From positions 2,108,001-2,172,000 of the forward strand of contig CAWEDV010000001.1 of NCBI GenBank assembly GCA_963807975.1: a stretch of 64,000 bases of DNA. The letters run 5' to 3'. Shown here in pieces: positions 25,410 through 34,093 of the stretch (within the stretch, counting starts at the first letter, position 1; every line of letters begins with the position of its first letter). This DNA is from JAACFF01 sp963807975 (GTDB taxonomy: Bacteria > Chloroflexota > Anaerolineae > Promineifilales > Promineifilaceae). Position numbers and translations under genes: made by a program. The notes under the pieces were generated by a model. That model worked only from the letters and a program-made list of their open reading frames with translations, made no database searches and had not been told where the DNA came from.

Positions 25410-26081
25410 CTATTCGCTTTCCACCTCAACGGCCTGGGCTGCTTTCTGTTTTTCGCCTTCGGAAACAATCAGATCCATCTGGCGCACATCGATCAAATCA
25501 GGTCCCAGCAAAGGAACCGGGAAAAGACCGGCCGTAGGATCATCTTTGCGATACCAGGGCACTGTCGCGATTGACTGCTGATCAATTTTCTCTTGCAGGG
25601 CAATCAGACCGTTGATCAATGCCTGGGGCGTTGGAGGACACCCGGGCACATAGACATCAACCGGCAAAAACTTATCAACGCCATCGACCACACTGTAACC
25701 CTCTTTGAAGGGGCCCCCGCCTGATGCGCAAGCGCCCATGGCCAAGACATAGCGAGGCTCCGACATTTGGTTATAGAGCCGGACAATAGTGGGGATCATT
25801 TTCTTGGTCACGGTGCCGGCAACGACCATCAGGTCAGCCTGGCGCGGTGAAGCGCGAAAGACCTCCATGCCAAAGCGAGATAAATCGTACCGGCTGGCGG
25901 CCGTACAAATCATTTCAATTGCGCAGCAAGCAAGACCAAAACCCAAGGGCCATAGGGAGTTTCGGCGGGACCAGTTGTAGACTGGATCCAGGAGCTTGGC
26001 TACGCTGGTAATAAGAACGTTATCGGCCAGTTCATCAGGTACTGGTACATCTGATGCAGCACCGGCATCGGATACGGTCAT
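25410..26081 (-). CDS. nuoB: NADH-quinone oxidoreductase subunit B (NuoB)
   Basis: 223 residues. NuoB holds cluster N2, the last Fe-S centre before quinone. The ligands are seen: tandem cysteines in GLACCAIEM, GACASGGG and VPGCPPTP. The N-terminus is about 40 residues longer than in many NuoB proteins and polar. The start overlaps the end of iscX by four bases (ATGA). nuoA, which commonly precedes nuoB, is absent; iscX takes its place. Confidence 0.95.
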   Translation of the reverse strand: MTVSDAGAASDVPVPDELADNVLITSVAKLLDPVYNWSRRNSLWPLGFGLACCAIEMICTAASRYDLSRFGMEVFRASPRQADLMVVAGTVTKKMIPTIVRLYNQMSEPRYVLAMGACASGGGPFKEGYSVVDGVDKFLPVDVYVPGCPPTPQALINGLIALQEKIDQQSIATVPWYRKDDPTAGLFPVPLLGPDLIDVRQMDLIVSEGEKQKAAQAVEVESE

Positions 26082-26299
26082 AGGTTTATCGTCTCCTCAT
26101 ACCAAACAGTCAGAATATCTAGTAAAATTTGTTCAGTAACCAGGGAAGGGTCATCCTTGAAACCAGGTAAATTCTCAACCAGATCGGCCAATTCATTAAG
26201 GCCTACTTGCTCCGGATCAAGCTGAGGATACACATCCATTAAAGTGGTAGCAACAGCGTATGTTGAATCCCAGTACAGTTCATGTACCTGGTCGGTCAA
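26078..26299 (-). CDS. iscX: IscX-like Fe-S cluster assembly protein
   Basis: 73 residues from TTG 26299 with GGGAG 9-10 bases upstream. The small acidic helical protein matches the IscX family: LYWDSTYAVATTLMDVYPQLDP in the first half (the W/D-S-x-x-[IV]-A pattern) and FKDDPSLVTEQILLDILTVWYEE at the end, compare E. coli ending LEAILLVWLDE. IscX modulates IscS in Isc systems. It overlaps nuoB by four bases, so its translation is coupled to a complex I Fe-S subunit, which suggests dedicated cluster supply. No iscS or iscU lies nearby. Confidence 0.85.
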   Translation of the reverse strand: MTDQVHELYWDSTYAVATTLMDVYPQLDPEQVGLNELADLVENLPGFKDDPSLVTEQILLDILTVWYEETINL

Positions 26300-26465
26300 T
26301 AGTCATTCTCCCTGGTTTTTGGATGGTACAAGTATAATACATAGTCGTTTGCATGGCGAATTACAGATGAAGATTTTTAACCGTTGCGGTGGAGGCTAGG
26401 TAGGTCTAATTGATCAGGAATAAGGCTCTCGTCGAAGCTGCGTACAAAGATAAGGAAAATGATTT

Positions 26466-27599
26466 ATGCATGTGCTGTTAGTTTCTCCCTACCATGGAGG
26501 CAGTCATCAGGCGTGGGCAGAAGGATATGAGCAGTTCAGCAAACAAGATGTAAGGCTGCTGAGCCTGCCGGCGCGCTTTTGGAAATGGCGCATGCATGGT
26601 GGAGCGGTAACGCTGGCGCGTCGATTATTAGAGATTGCGGGCAAGCCTAATTTGATCCTAGCCACAGATATGCTTGATTTGAGCACGTTTCTGGCTTTGA
26701 CACGAAAGAAAACGTGGGATGTACCAACCGTGCTCTATATGCACGAAAACCAGCTTACTTACCCCCTTCCTGAAGATGGGACGACTGGGCCAATGCGCCG
26801 GCAAATGGGCGAACGGGATCGTCATTACGCGTTCGTGAACTATGTATCGATGTTGGCTGCTGATCAGATTTTCTTCAATTCACGGTACCATTTAGAGAGC
26901 TTTTACTCGGCCCTGCCCAATTACTTAAAGCATTTCCCTGACCATAATGAATTGAACAGCGTTAGCCTTCTGCAAGAGAAGAGCGAGGTCCTACCGGTGG
27001 GCATCGATTTGCAGCGTCTGGATAGGGGGATGACAGGTTGGCACGCGGAAGAAGGTGATGAGACACCGCTGATCCTGTGGAACCAGCGCTGGGAGTATGA
27101 TAAGAATCCAGAAGACTTTTTCAGAGCATTGGCGGCTCTGGCCGAAGAGGGCATCCCTTTTCGAGCTGCTTTTTGCGGCCAACAGTATGGCAAGCAGCCG
27201 GCGGTTTTTGCGGAGGGTTTGGCGCGCTTGGGAGATCGAGTCGTACATGCCGGCTATGCAGACTCAGCGCAGTATGCGCGGCTGCTGTGGGAAGCGGATA
27301 TCACAGTTTCCACGGCGTGGCATGAATTTTTCGGGATCAGCGTCGTGGAGGCGATTTACGCGCGCACTTTCCCCCTGCTTCCGGCACGTTTGAGCTATCC
27401 CGAGATTATCCCGGAGTCACACCATGCAATTTGCCTGTACGGTGATCAGGCGGCATTAGTGCAACGGCTGCGCTGGGCACTCACGCACGTGGAAGCGGCG
27501 CGTGAGGAGGCGAATGTTTTGGCAACGGCCGTAGCGCAGTTTGATTGGCGAATTCAGGCCAGGCAGTACGATCAATTGTTGAAGCGTTTAGTCCTCTGA
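26466..27599 (+). CDS. DUF3524 glycosyltransferase, tRNA-queuosine alpha-mannosyltransferase family
   Basis: 377 residues. The N-terminus MHVLLVSPYHGGSHQAW with LPARFWKWRMHGGA (about 37-50) and MHENQLTYPLP (about 98-108) is characteristic of the DUF3524/GTDC1 family (QTMAN). In vertebrates this family mannosylates queuosine in tRNA(Asp), as I recall; bacterial members are common but less studied. The C-terminal GT4 half is normal, with WHEFFGISVVEAIYA supplying the E-x7-E nucleotide-sugar motif. No queuosine-synthesis genes are in the window. The stop overlaps the convergent flavin reductase gene by 12 bases. AAGGA lies 8-10 bases before the start. Confidence 0.8.
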   Translation: MHVLLVSPYHGGSHQAWAEGYEQFSKQDVRLLSLPARFWKWRMHGGAVTLARRLLEIAGKPNLILATDMLDLSTFLALTRKKTWDVPTVLYMHENQLTYPLPEDGTTGPMRRQMGERDRHYAFVNYVSMLAADQIFFNSRYHLESFYSALPNYLKHFPDHNELNSVSLLQEKSEVLPVGIDLQRLDRGMTGWHAEEGDETPLILWNQRWEYDKNPEDFFRALAALAEEGIPFRAAFCGQQYGKQPAVFAEGLARLGDRVVHAGYADSAQYARLLWEADITVSTAWHEFFGISVVEAIYARTFPLLPARLSYPEIIPESHHAICLYGDQAALVQRLRWALTHVEAAREEANVLATAVAQFDWRIQARQYDQLLKRLVL

Positions 27600-28097
27600 A
27601 CCAACCGGCGCTTTGAGCCAGCGGTAGCCACGATTCCAGTAGACCAAGGGGAATTCATCAGGCCGGGGCACACTGCTGGCTTGTATCTCACCGACGTAGA
27701 TGGTATGGGTTCCCGCATCATATCGTCCAAATATCGTGCAGTCTAGCCAGGCCAAAGCATCGTTTAGCACGGGAGCTCCGGTAACGGCCGTCGTCCAATC
27801 CCCCTCTGCAAAACGATCCTCATCCTTCACCCAGGCGAACCGATTGGACAAATCAACCTGATCCTGGCCCAGTATATTGACCGCAAAGACCGCATCTTCT
27901 TTTTGCAGCAAATCATGAGCGTTGGCCCGGTGATCGACCATGATCATAATCATCGGTGGCTTAGGCGAAACGGAAGCGAAAGCAGATATAGTCAAACCAT
28001 GGGGCTTGCCCCCGTCTTGACCGGGCATGGTAACGATGGTCACACCGGATGGGAAATGTCTAAGGGCATCGCGAAATTCTTCAGATCCTATACTCAT
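27588..28097 (-). CDS. Flavin reductase-like FMN-binding protein
   Basis: 169 residues of the flavin reductase (FMN-binding split barrel) family: FPSGVTIVTM (residues 15-24), the GLTISAFASVSPKPPMIMI core that binds FMN, and FAVNILGQDQ. Such proteins supply reduced flavin to two-component monooxygenases. None is adjacent, so its partner is unknown. AAGGT precedes ATG 28097. The 3' end overlaps the convergent glycosyltransferase gene by 12 bases, so the two transcripts share ends. Confidence 0.85.
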   Translation of the reverse strand: MSIGSEEFRDALRHFPSGVTIVTMPGQDGGKPHGLTISAFASVSPKPPMIMIMVDHRANAHDLLQKEDAVFAVNILGQDQVDLSNRFAWVKDEDRFAEGDWTTAVTGAPVLNDALAWLDCTIFGRYDAGTHTIYVGEIQASSVPRPDEFPLVYWNRGYRWLKAPVGSED

Positions 28098-28112
28098 TGG
28101 GTTATTACCTTC

Positions 28113-29036
28113 TTACAGTCCAACAACCTGGCGTATGACGGGTGCGATATCGGCTAGATTATGGATTTGCTGGGCCAGTTCGGCATGACCGGCCCCAACC
28201 AAAATAGTGGGAACGGGATTGCGCGTATGCTGGCGATGGTCCTTTTCTTCAATATTACCGTGATCGCTGGTAATGATCAGCAAACCGGCGTCGTCATCCC
28301 AGGATTCAAGCAAGCCGCCGAGGGCGGCATCGATCATTTCCAGGTGGCTGATCGCGTTTTCAACAGGACCGCGGTGCCCGCTGCGATCGCTGGGCCAGTG
28401 CTCAAAAAAACTGAAATCATAGCGCGCGGCAATGACAGCGATCTGGTGCCCGGAATCATATAAGCTGAGGATGGGTATATCCGTATAGCCAAGCATATCA
28501 TGCCAGGCTTGGCCGGTAAATCCAGGGCTAACTGCCTCCCCAGCGCGCAGTTCATCAGCGCCAAATAAGGAGTATCCAGCACTGGTGACGGCCAAGGGTA
28601 CGGATGAATAGAGTCGTTTGCCGCTGGCAATAGCATCAAAGTAGCCCTGTGGATAGGGAGTGATCAATGCCGCCCTACCGCCCGCGGCAGCCACATCGTG
28701 AAACAGCGTTCCTTCTTGGATCATCCGGGCCACAGCTTTGTTGGGTTTGGGTCCATAATGTTCGCCAACCAACTGGGGCACATTCCGTCCGGTGAGGATG
28801 GCTGCCTGTCCGGTAGCGCTTTGTGGACGACCGGGCATGTCGAGGTTGGCATCAGTGGGAACGAGGGTCGCGCGCTCGCCGGAAACGGCGCCGTTTCCTT
28901 GCAGGTACCAGGTGCTGGTGTCCAGTAGGTTTGAGAGATTGGGCATGGTGGCAGACGCGAAGGGATTGACGGCCGGATCAGAGCTGCCCAGGCCGACGCC
29001 ATCTAAAAAGAAAATGTGTACGTAACGATTTTTCAT
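28113..29036 (-). CDS. Alkaline phosphatase-superfamily metalloenzyme
   Basis: 307 residues. The fold of the alkaline phosphatase/phosphoglycerate mutase superfamily is indicated by the N-terminal FFLDGVGLGSSD (residues 9-20, metal aspartate), SATGQAAILTG (about 72-82, nucleophile Ser/Thr) and the C-terminal metal sites TSDHGNIEEKDH and HTRNPVPTIL. It resembles phosphopentomutase and cofactor-independent phosphoglycerate mutase but is far shorter, with only the phosphatase core. Substrate not known. It lies 15 bases upstream of the flavin reductase gene on the same strand, so the pair may be one operon. Confidence 0.8.
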   Translation of the reverse strand: MKNRYVHIFFLDGVGLGSSDPAVNPFASATMPNLSNLLDTSTWYLQGNGAVSGERATLVPTDANLDMPGRPQSATGQAAILTGRNVPQLVGEHYGPKPNKAVARMIQEGTLFHDVAAAGGRAALITPYPQGYFDAIASGKRLYSSVPLAVTSAGYSLFGADELRAGEAVSPGFTGQAWHDMLGYTDIPILSLYDSGHQIAVIAARYDFSFFEHWPSDRSGHRGPVENAISHLEMIDAALGGLLESWDDDAGLLIITSDHGNIEEKDHRQHTRNPVPTILVGAGHAELAQQIHNLADIAPVIRQVVGL

Positions 29037-29050
29037 CGAAATATATGCTT

Positions 29051-29107
29051 AGATTGGTCCAATCTTGTGCGTACCTATATTGGTTCAATCTTGGAGATTG
29101 AACCAAT
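29051..29107. promoter_or_regulatory. Nested inverted repeats between divergent genes
   Basis: Two related symmetric elements lie between the phosphatase-family gene and arfB. AGATTGG-T-CCAATCT (29051-29065) is one. The other is a 13+13 perfect inverted repeat, ATTGGTTCAATCT-TGG-AGATTGAACCAAT (29079-29107), flanked by ACCTAT (29073-29078) and ATAGGT (29112-29117). They share the GATTGG half-site. Repressor sites or an RNA hairpin are both possible. Confidence 0.5.
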
Positions 29108-29186
29108 CTGGATAGGTCTGCTAAAATGTATGACAGGTTCTTACGGCCTGGATATTTACTTACGATAGCCACATATAACAGAGAGT

Positions 29187-29627
29187 ATGTCCGAAGAAAA
29201 CTTTATCACAATCGACGATAAAACCAGCATACCACTCTCAGAGCTGAAATTTCGCTTCTCTACCAGCGGCGGACCGGGCGGCCAACATGCCAATCGGGCA
29301 GCTACGCGGGTTACGCTCCTTTTTGATGTAGCTTCTTCGCTCAGTCTCAATGAGGACACACGTACCAAGCTGCTTGAGAAACTTGCTCATCGTCTTGATA
29401 AACAGGGTATTCTGCGTGTCCAAGTTCAGGATACACGTAGCCAGAAGCAGAATCGCGCGATCGCCCAATCACGCTTCATGGTCTTACTAGCCGAGGCTCT
29501 GACCGAAAGCAAAGAGCGGGTAAAAACCACAGTTCCGCGGGCTGTCTCCGAAAAACGTCTTACCGATAAGAAAAAACAAAGTCAGCGCAAGAAAGAACGA
29601 AGCGCTGATTGGACAAAAGAGGATTAA
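29187..29627 (+). CDS. arfB: Alternative ribosome-rescue factor ArfB
   Basis: 146 residues, typical for ArfB (YaeJ). The protein frees stalled ribosomes by hydrolysing peptidyl-tRNA. The GGQ motif is in GGPGGQHANR (residues 28-37); the C-terminal tail is basic (DKKKQSQRKKERSADW), as needed to enter the empty mRNA channel. GAGAG precedes the ATG. The stop lies 4 bases from the stop of the convergent MFS gene. Confidence 0.93.
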   Translation: MSEENFITIDDKTSIPLSELKFRFSTSGGPGGQHANRAATRVTLLFDVASSLSLNEDTRTKLLEKLAHRLDKQGILRVQVQDTRSQKQNRAIAQSRFMVLLAEALTESKERVKTTVPRAVSEKRLTDKKKQSQRKKERSADWTKED

Positions 29628-29631
29628 ATCC

Positions 29632-30960
29632 TTAAAGCACGATACCCTCAGGATCATTCCCCGCATCGACAATAGCCTGCCGCACGTTGACCCGTACCAG
29701 TAAGGCGAGACCCACAACAAAGAAGATTATCAACGATACGATGGCCAGCCGCTGCGATCCGGTCAATTGGAGGGCGATCGCAAATAATAATGGTCCGATC
29801 ACAGAACTACTGCGCTCGCTGATTTCGTAAAAGCCAAAGTATTCCGCTTCTTGCTCGGCGGGGATCATTTGTGAGAAGAGAGAGCGACTTAGCGCCTGGG
29901 AACCACCAAGGACTAGAGCAATAAAGAAACCTATCACGAAGAGCTGCCATTCCTCATACAGGAGGGCATAGGCTACTATGACAATCAGTGACCATATGAC
30001 CAGACTGATGATAATGGCTCGTTTGGCGCCAATACGTCCTGCGAGACGGCCGAATCCAACAGCGCCAAAAAGGGCAACAAATTGGATCATGAGTATCAGG
30101 AGTAAAAGACTTTCCGCGGCTACACCCAGTTCATCGGCTGCAAACGCGGCTGAAACAATAATGACGGTCTGGATGCCGTCATTGTAGAGCAAAAATGCGA
30201 TTAAGTAGCGCAGCGTATTGGGATACTTGCGATACATGTCTCCTAATGTAGTCATGATTTGCCTGATCCCATGGGTAAGGACGTGGGATCCTGGCGGTAG
30301 TTGTCGCGCAGCATCACGCTGCTTGAGCCGCTTACGGGGGAACAAAAACGTAAACAACAGCCACCAGACGCCGGCGCTGGCCAGACTCAGGCGGACGGCT
30401 AAGGCTTGATCCTCCATCATGAGCAACATTATCAGATTGATTAGCAGCAAAATACCGCCACCCAAATATCCTGTGGCGAAGCCACGAGAACTGACCCTGT
30501 CCCGCTGATCAGGGGAGGCAATTTCAGGAAGGAACGCATTGTAGAAAACGATAGCCGCGCCAAAACAAAAATTTGCAATAACCAGCAGCAAACTACCCAA
30601 TAGAATAGCGCCATTGGTGCCGATGGCCGTAAGATCCACCTTGACAAAAACGAGGGCGATCGTCGCCACGGCGCCGGTATAGGCAAATGCTAACAACAGC
30701 CTTTTTTTGAGGTGGGTATAGTCGGCAATGGTGCCCAAGATCGGCAGAAACACAAGTTGGATTAGCACTGAAAAAGAAACCGCGAACGGGAAAATAGCCG
30801 CCGGCTCCAGAGCTGCACCAAAAATCGTCAAGGGGTGTTCGCTGGAATCGGCCAGCGCCAAAATATAGGGGCCAATCAAGGCGGTGACCACGGTTGTGCT
30901 GAAGGCCGAATTGGCCCAGTCGTACATGGTCCAACCAAATATTTCGCGTTTGTCGTTCAA
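29632..30960 (-). CDS. UMF1/Atg22-type MFS permease
   Basis: 442 residues from TTG 30960 (AGAGGG 5-6 bases upstream), giving MNDKREIFGWTMYDWANS, the typical UMF1 N-terminus; the frame runs on to an ATG at 31020 without a binding site. About 12 membrane helices are seen. YDWANSAFSTTV in helix 1 and ILGTIADYTHLKKRLL in the helix 2-3 loop are family motifs. Atg22 of yeast exports amino acids from the vacuole; bacterial substrates are not known. It stands alone. Confidence 0.85.
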   Translation of the reverse strand: MNDKREIFGWTMYDWANSAFSTTVVTALIGPYILALADSSEHPLTIFGAALEPAAIFPFAVSFSVLIQLVFLPILGTIADYTHLKKRLLLAFAYTGAVATIALVFVKVDLTAIGTNGAILLGSLLLVIANFCFGAAIVFYNAFLPEIASPDQRDRVSSRGFATGYLGGGILLLINLIMLLMMEDQALAVRLSLASAGVWWLLFTFLFPRKRLKQRDAARQLPPGSHVLTHGIRQIMTTLGDMYRKYPNTLRYLIAFLLYNDGIQTVIIVSAAFAADELGVAAESLLLLILMIQFVALFGAVGFGRLAGRIGAKRAIIISLVIWSLIVIVAYALLYEEWQLFVIGFFIALVLGGSQALSRSLFSQMIPAEQEAEYFGFYEISERSSSVIGPLLFAIALQLTGSQRLAIVSLIIFFVVGLALLVRVNVRQAIVDAGNDPEGIVL

Positions 30961-31231
30961 AATATCCCTCTTGCAGCTGCTGGCGCCATAATGCATCCTC
31001 ATCGCAACCAGATGTAGCATACCCTATTCTATTGACCCTTACTACCTGAATTTTACGAGGAGTATTGAGGCAGATCCCAGTCAGGATGCAGATTGCTTAA
31101 ATTATCGGCATTTCTGTGCCCCTCCGGAACAGCGAGAAGTAATTTGACGCTCCTGGTTCTTCTACTGAAAGATTATAGAATAGGAGGATGATTTGAGGGC
31201 TTATGCAGGAGGAAGACCAGAGGAAAGCGTG

Positions 31232-32401
31232 ATGAGCGGTGACGATAAAGATTTTGAGGAACTAAAGAACACATGGAGCAGGCTGGCAGAGGTCGATCCG
31301 CTGTGGGCTATTCTCACGAACCCTGACAAAAAAGGGGGGCGCTGGGATATTGAATCGTTCCTTTTGACCGGTACAGTGGAGATCGAGCAGATTCTTGAAG
31401 AGATTACTTTTCTCGATTATCCTATGGTTTGGGGCAGAGCCTTGGACTTCGGCTGTGGCGTTGGCCGGCTTACTCAGCCGCTTGGCAAACACTTCAAAGA
31501 GGCACACGGCGTCGATATCGCACCATCGATGATTGAATCGGCGCAACAGCTTGCCGGTAGCGACAGCAACTGCCATTTTCATCTCAATCAGAAAGAGGAT
31601 TTGGGTCTTTTTGCAGAGGAGTTCTTCGATTTCATCTATTCCCGCCTTGTGCTGCAACATATGAATCCAATAATTAGTAAGAAGTATATTTCTGAGTTCA
31701 TGCGCATCGTAAAGCCTGGCGGCCTAATCGCTTTTCAGCTGCCTGCCCCGAGAGGCGTCGAGCCAGCTTTTGCTGATATCGTGGAGATTATGAAACCTTC
31801 TGCACGTTTCGTCGCAGAGATTGAGGTAGATGAGAAGTTGCTCCGACTTTCTGCCAATGAGTCGCAAAATGTAACAGTTAGGCTGAAGAATACCAGCCAG
31901 GTAAGCTGGCTGTCAGAAGAGGACTCTGATGGGAAAATTCAGATCAACCTGGGCTATCGCTGGCTGCGCAACAATGGCTTCGTATTTAAAGCTGGCGATG
32001 AGCGGTCTCCGATTCCTTACACGCTGGATCCTGGTCAGGGAGTTGAGCTAACGCTCAATATTAAAGCGCCTGAATTCGGTGGCGACTACTTGCTTGAATT
32101 GGATATGGTTCAAGAAGGGGTTTGCTGGTTCAAGGAAAAGGGAAATAGGTCCAAGCCAATTCCTGTTGAAGTCGACGGCCCGCAGTATTCTATTAGCTAC
32201 GGGCAAAGGGTTAGGAGGTTATTTTCCAACTATAGAAACCGGCTCTCCGATCTTTCTATTCCGAAGTTTGAGATGCACGGCGTTCCCGTAAGCGAGGTAA
32301 CTGAGGTGATTGAAGAGAATGGGGGCCAGGTTGTGGCGATGCAGTTTGCTAATTCTGTCGGACCTGATGAGCCCGGCTTTTTCTATTATGTGACCAAATA
32401 A
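31232..32401 (+). CDS. SAM methyltransferase with C-terminal Ig-like domain
   Basis: 389 residues from ATG 31232 (GAGGAAA 8 bases upstream; the frame begins with a TTG 13 codons earlier). Class I methyltransferase core at about 65-180: motif I LDFGCGVGRLTQPL, acidic VDIAPSMIESA, and LVLQHMNP. Residues about 200-325 form a beta-sandwich (VTVRLKNTSQVSW ... YRWLRNNG ... GDYLLELDMVQEGVCWF) like those attached to sugar-modifying methyltransferases and GTs in surface glycan loci. The last 75 residues are unassigned. It is beside the large glycan locus, so a role in glycan capping or modification is likely but not proven. The 115-base gap to the LCP gene shows no gene. Confidence 0.75.
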   Translation: MSGDDKDFEELKNTWSRLAEVDPLWAILTNPDKKGGRWDIESFLLTGTVEIEQILEEITFLDYPMVWGRALDFGCGVGRLTQPLGKHFKEAHGVDIAPSMIESAQQLAGSDSNCHFHLNQKEDLGLFAEEFFDFIYSRLVLQHMNPIISKKYISEFMRIVKPGGLIAFQLPAPRGVEPAFADIVEIMKPSARFVAEIEVDEKLLRLSANESQNVTVRLKNTSQVSWLSEEDSDGKIQINLGYRWLRNNGFVFKAGDERSPIPYTLDPGQGVELTLNIKAPEFGGDYLLELDMVQEGVCWFKEKGNRSKPIPVEVDGPQYSISYGQRVRRLFSNYRNRLSDLSIPKFEMHGVPVSEVTEVIEENGGQVVAMQFANSVGPDEPGFFYYVTK

Positions 32402-32516
32402 CCGCTGTATTTCCGTGTCATTCGCGGCTAATAGAGAATATATAGTGCAATTGGTCGGGCAGCCGTAGTGAATGGGAGAATCGAGCGCAACCTGTTGTGC
32501 GGATCGACGAACTGAA

Positions 32517-34088
32517 TTAGGGTATAAAGGCTTGGGGAGCGAATAGCTGATTGAGGCAGGGATCGTAATCCTCACCCAGGATAACCTGATAATCATAGGG
32601 GAAGGCGTCATCCTCGACCAGATTGATGTCGCTATTTCTGAGGTGGAAGACCCAACTTATCAGCCAATCGTAGGAACCCTTGAAATTGGGGGCATAGTAG
32701 TTGAGCGTGGTCGTCTCTTCCGTTCCAGATTCCTCATCGCTGATGACGGGCACAAAGCCGTACCAGGCCAGGTTTTCAGCGGCCAAGGTTGCCATATCGG
32801 GATTGCCAGTAGCATTGACCACCTCGACGACAATGGGGGCACGATTGGCTTTGTTCAATGCGGGTGGTAGAAAGAGGCGCTGCAATGTCTCACGCATATT
32901 GCCGGGTCCTTCCCAGACTGGAAGCTGCACCTGGGCATTCGAACCCGGGACGATCCAGGGTTCTGTCTTGCCAAATAGATAGAGATTTTGAACGCCGTTC
33001 TCCCTGATGTCAGGGGCCAGGGCCGCGATCTGCAGCAGGCGGCCAATATCCATGTCGGTCTCGACAGTATCTTGATAGGTTCCCCAAAGTGTAGGTACCT
33101 GTGAAACCAGGTTCAGATCGACGCCCGTGTTGAGCATGCCGCGCAGGAGCTGCTGTTGGCGGCGACCCCGATCAAAGTCATTGGATAAGAGACGAGAACG
33201 CGCATACCATAAGGCGGTGTCGCCATCCATATGATAGAGACCGGGATCCAATTCATGGACATACCAGTTCTCTTCATCTTCGGCGTCGAGGTCAGGCGAC
33301 TTGATGCGCCAATCGCGGAAACCGCAGGGGACGGCAAGATCGATGCCACCAATGCTGTCGACGATCTGCTCAAAGCCTTCAAAGTCAACACGCGCGAAAT
33401 AGTGTATAGGAATGCCAAAATTGTAGAGAATGGTTTGCTTGAGCAGTTCAACGCCACCCAGGGTGATGGCGGAGTTGAGCCTGTTCATGGAGCCACCCGG
33501 GATGTAGACGTAAAGATCGCGAGGCAGGGAGACCATGGAGGCGGTTGGACCGTCCCGGTTTATGGAGACGATGATCATAGTATCAGTTCGTTTAACGCCG
33601 CCATCCCCTACGGGGGCATCGCTGCCCAATAGTAGTACATTGGTTGTTTCCTTAGGAACATCGTAGGGAGAAACAGCCGTGGGAATGGGGGTGGCAGGGG
33701 TAGAAACGCCTTCACGTAAAGGCTGGGGCTCAGTAATACCCAATGAAGGCGCAAACTGTTTTGCACTGGTTGGGGTTGCCGAAGGGATAGGAGTCACGGT
33801 CGGCGGATCAACAGTTGGCAGTGGAGTCACGGTCGATGGTGATTCGGCAGGACGAGAAGGAGTCGCCTCTTCATCGCTGTTCGCAGAGGTTGCTGAAGGC
33901 GCCCCTGCGGTTGGCTCAAGCGATGGCTCGGGCGTATCCGTGGCTCCAGTTTCTTGGGCAACCTGGGTTCCAAATGGTGTGGGCGTCCCAGCCGACGGCC
34001 CACCACATCCGGTGAGAACTAAGAAGACCAGGAAGGTGAGAAGCGCTAAGATAGAAACTGATGGAAGGGGGTGTTTACGCTGTTCCAT
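32517..34088 (-). CDS. LCP-family (LytR-CpsA-Psr) glycopolymer ligase, lipoprotein
   Basis: 523 residues. A hydrophobic N-terminus ends in LVLTGCGG (lipobox, Cys28), so it is a candidate lipoprotein, which is unusual since most LCP proteins have a membrane helix. A Pro/Thr-rich linker follows to about 140, then the LCP domain (LLGSDA, RTDTMIIVSI, SLPRDLYVYIPG, with the conserved DTM and RD residues), and about 430-500 a LytR_C domain (VEVVNATGNPDMATLAAENL). LCP enzymes attach polyprenyl-linked glycans to the cell wall. It starts 5 bases after the stop of the ABC permease gene, the natural partner for export then attachment. Confidence 0.9.
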   Translation of the reverse strand: MEQRKHPLPSVSILALLTFLVFLVLTGCGGPSAGTPTPFGTQVAQETGATDTPEPSLEPTAGAPSATSANSDEEATPSRPAESPSTVTPLPTVDPPTVTPIPSATPTSAKQFAPSLGITEPQPLREGVSTPATPIPTAVSPYDVPKETTNVLLLGSDAPVGDGGVKRTDTMIIVSINRDGPTASMVSLPRDLYVYIPGGSMNRLNSAITLGGVELLKQTILYNFGIPIHYFARVDFEGFEQIVDSIGGIDLAVPCGFRDWRIKSPDLDAEDEENWYVHELDPGLYHMDGDTALWYARSRLLSNDFDRGRRQQQLLRGMLNTGVDLNLVSQVPTLWGTYQDTVETDMDIGRLLQIAALAPDIRENGVQNLYLFGKTEPWIVPGSNAQVQLPVWEGPGNMRETLQRLFLPPALNKANRAPIVVEVVNATGNPDMATLAAENLAWYGFVPVISDEESGTEETTTLNYYAPNFKGSYDWLISWVFHLRNSDINLVEDDAFPYDYQVILGEDYDPCLNQLFAPQAFIP

Positions 34089-34093
34089 AAAAA

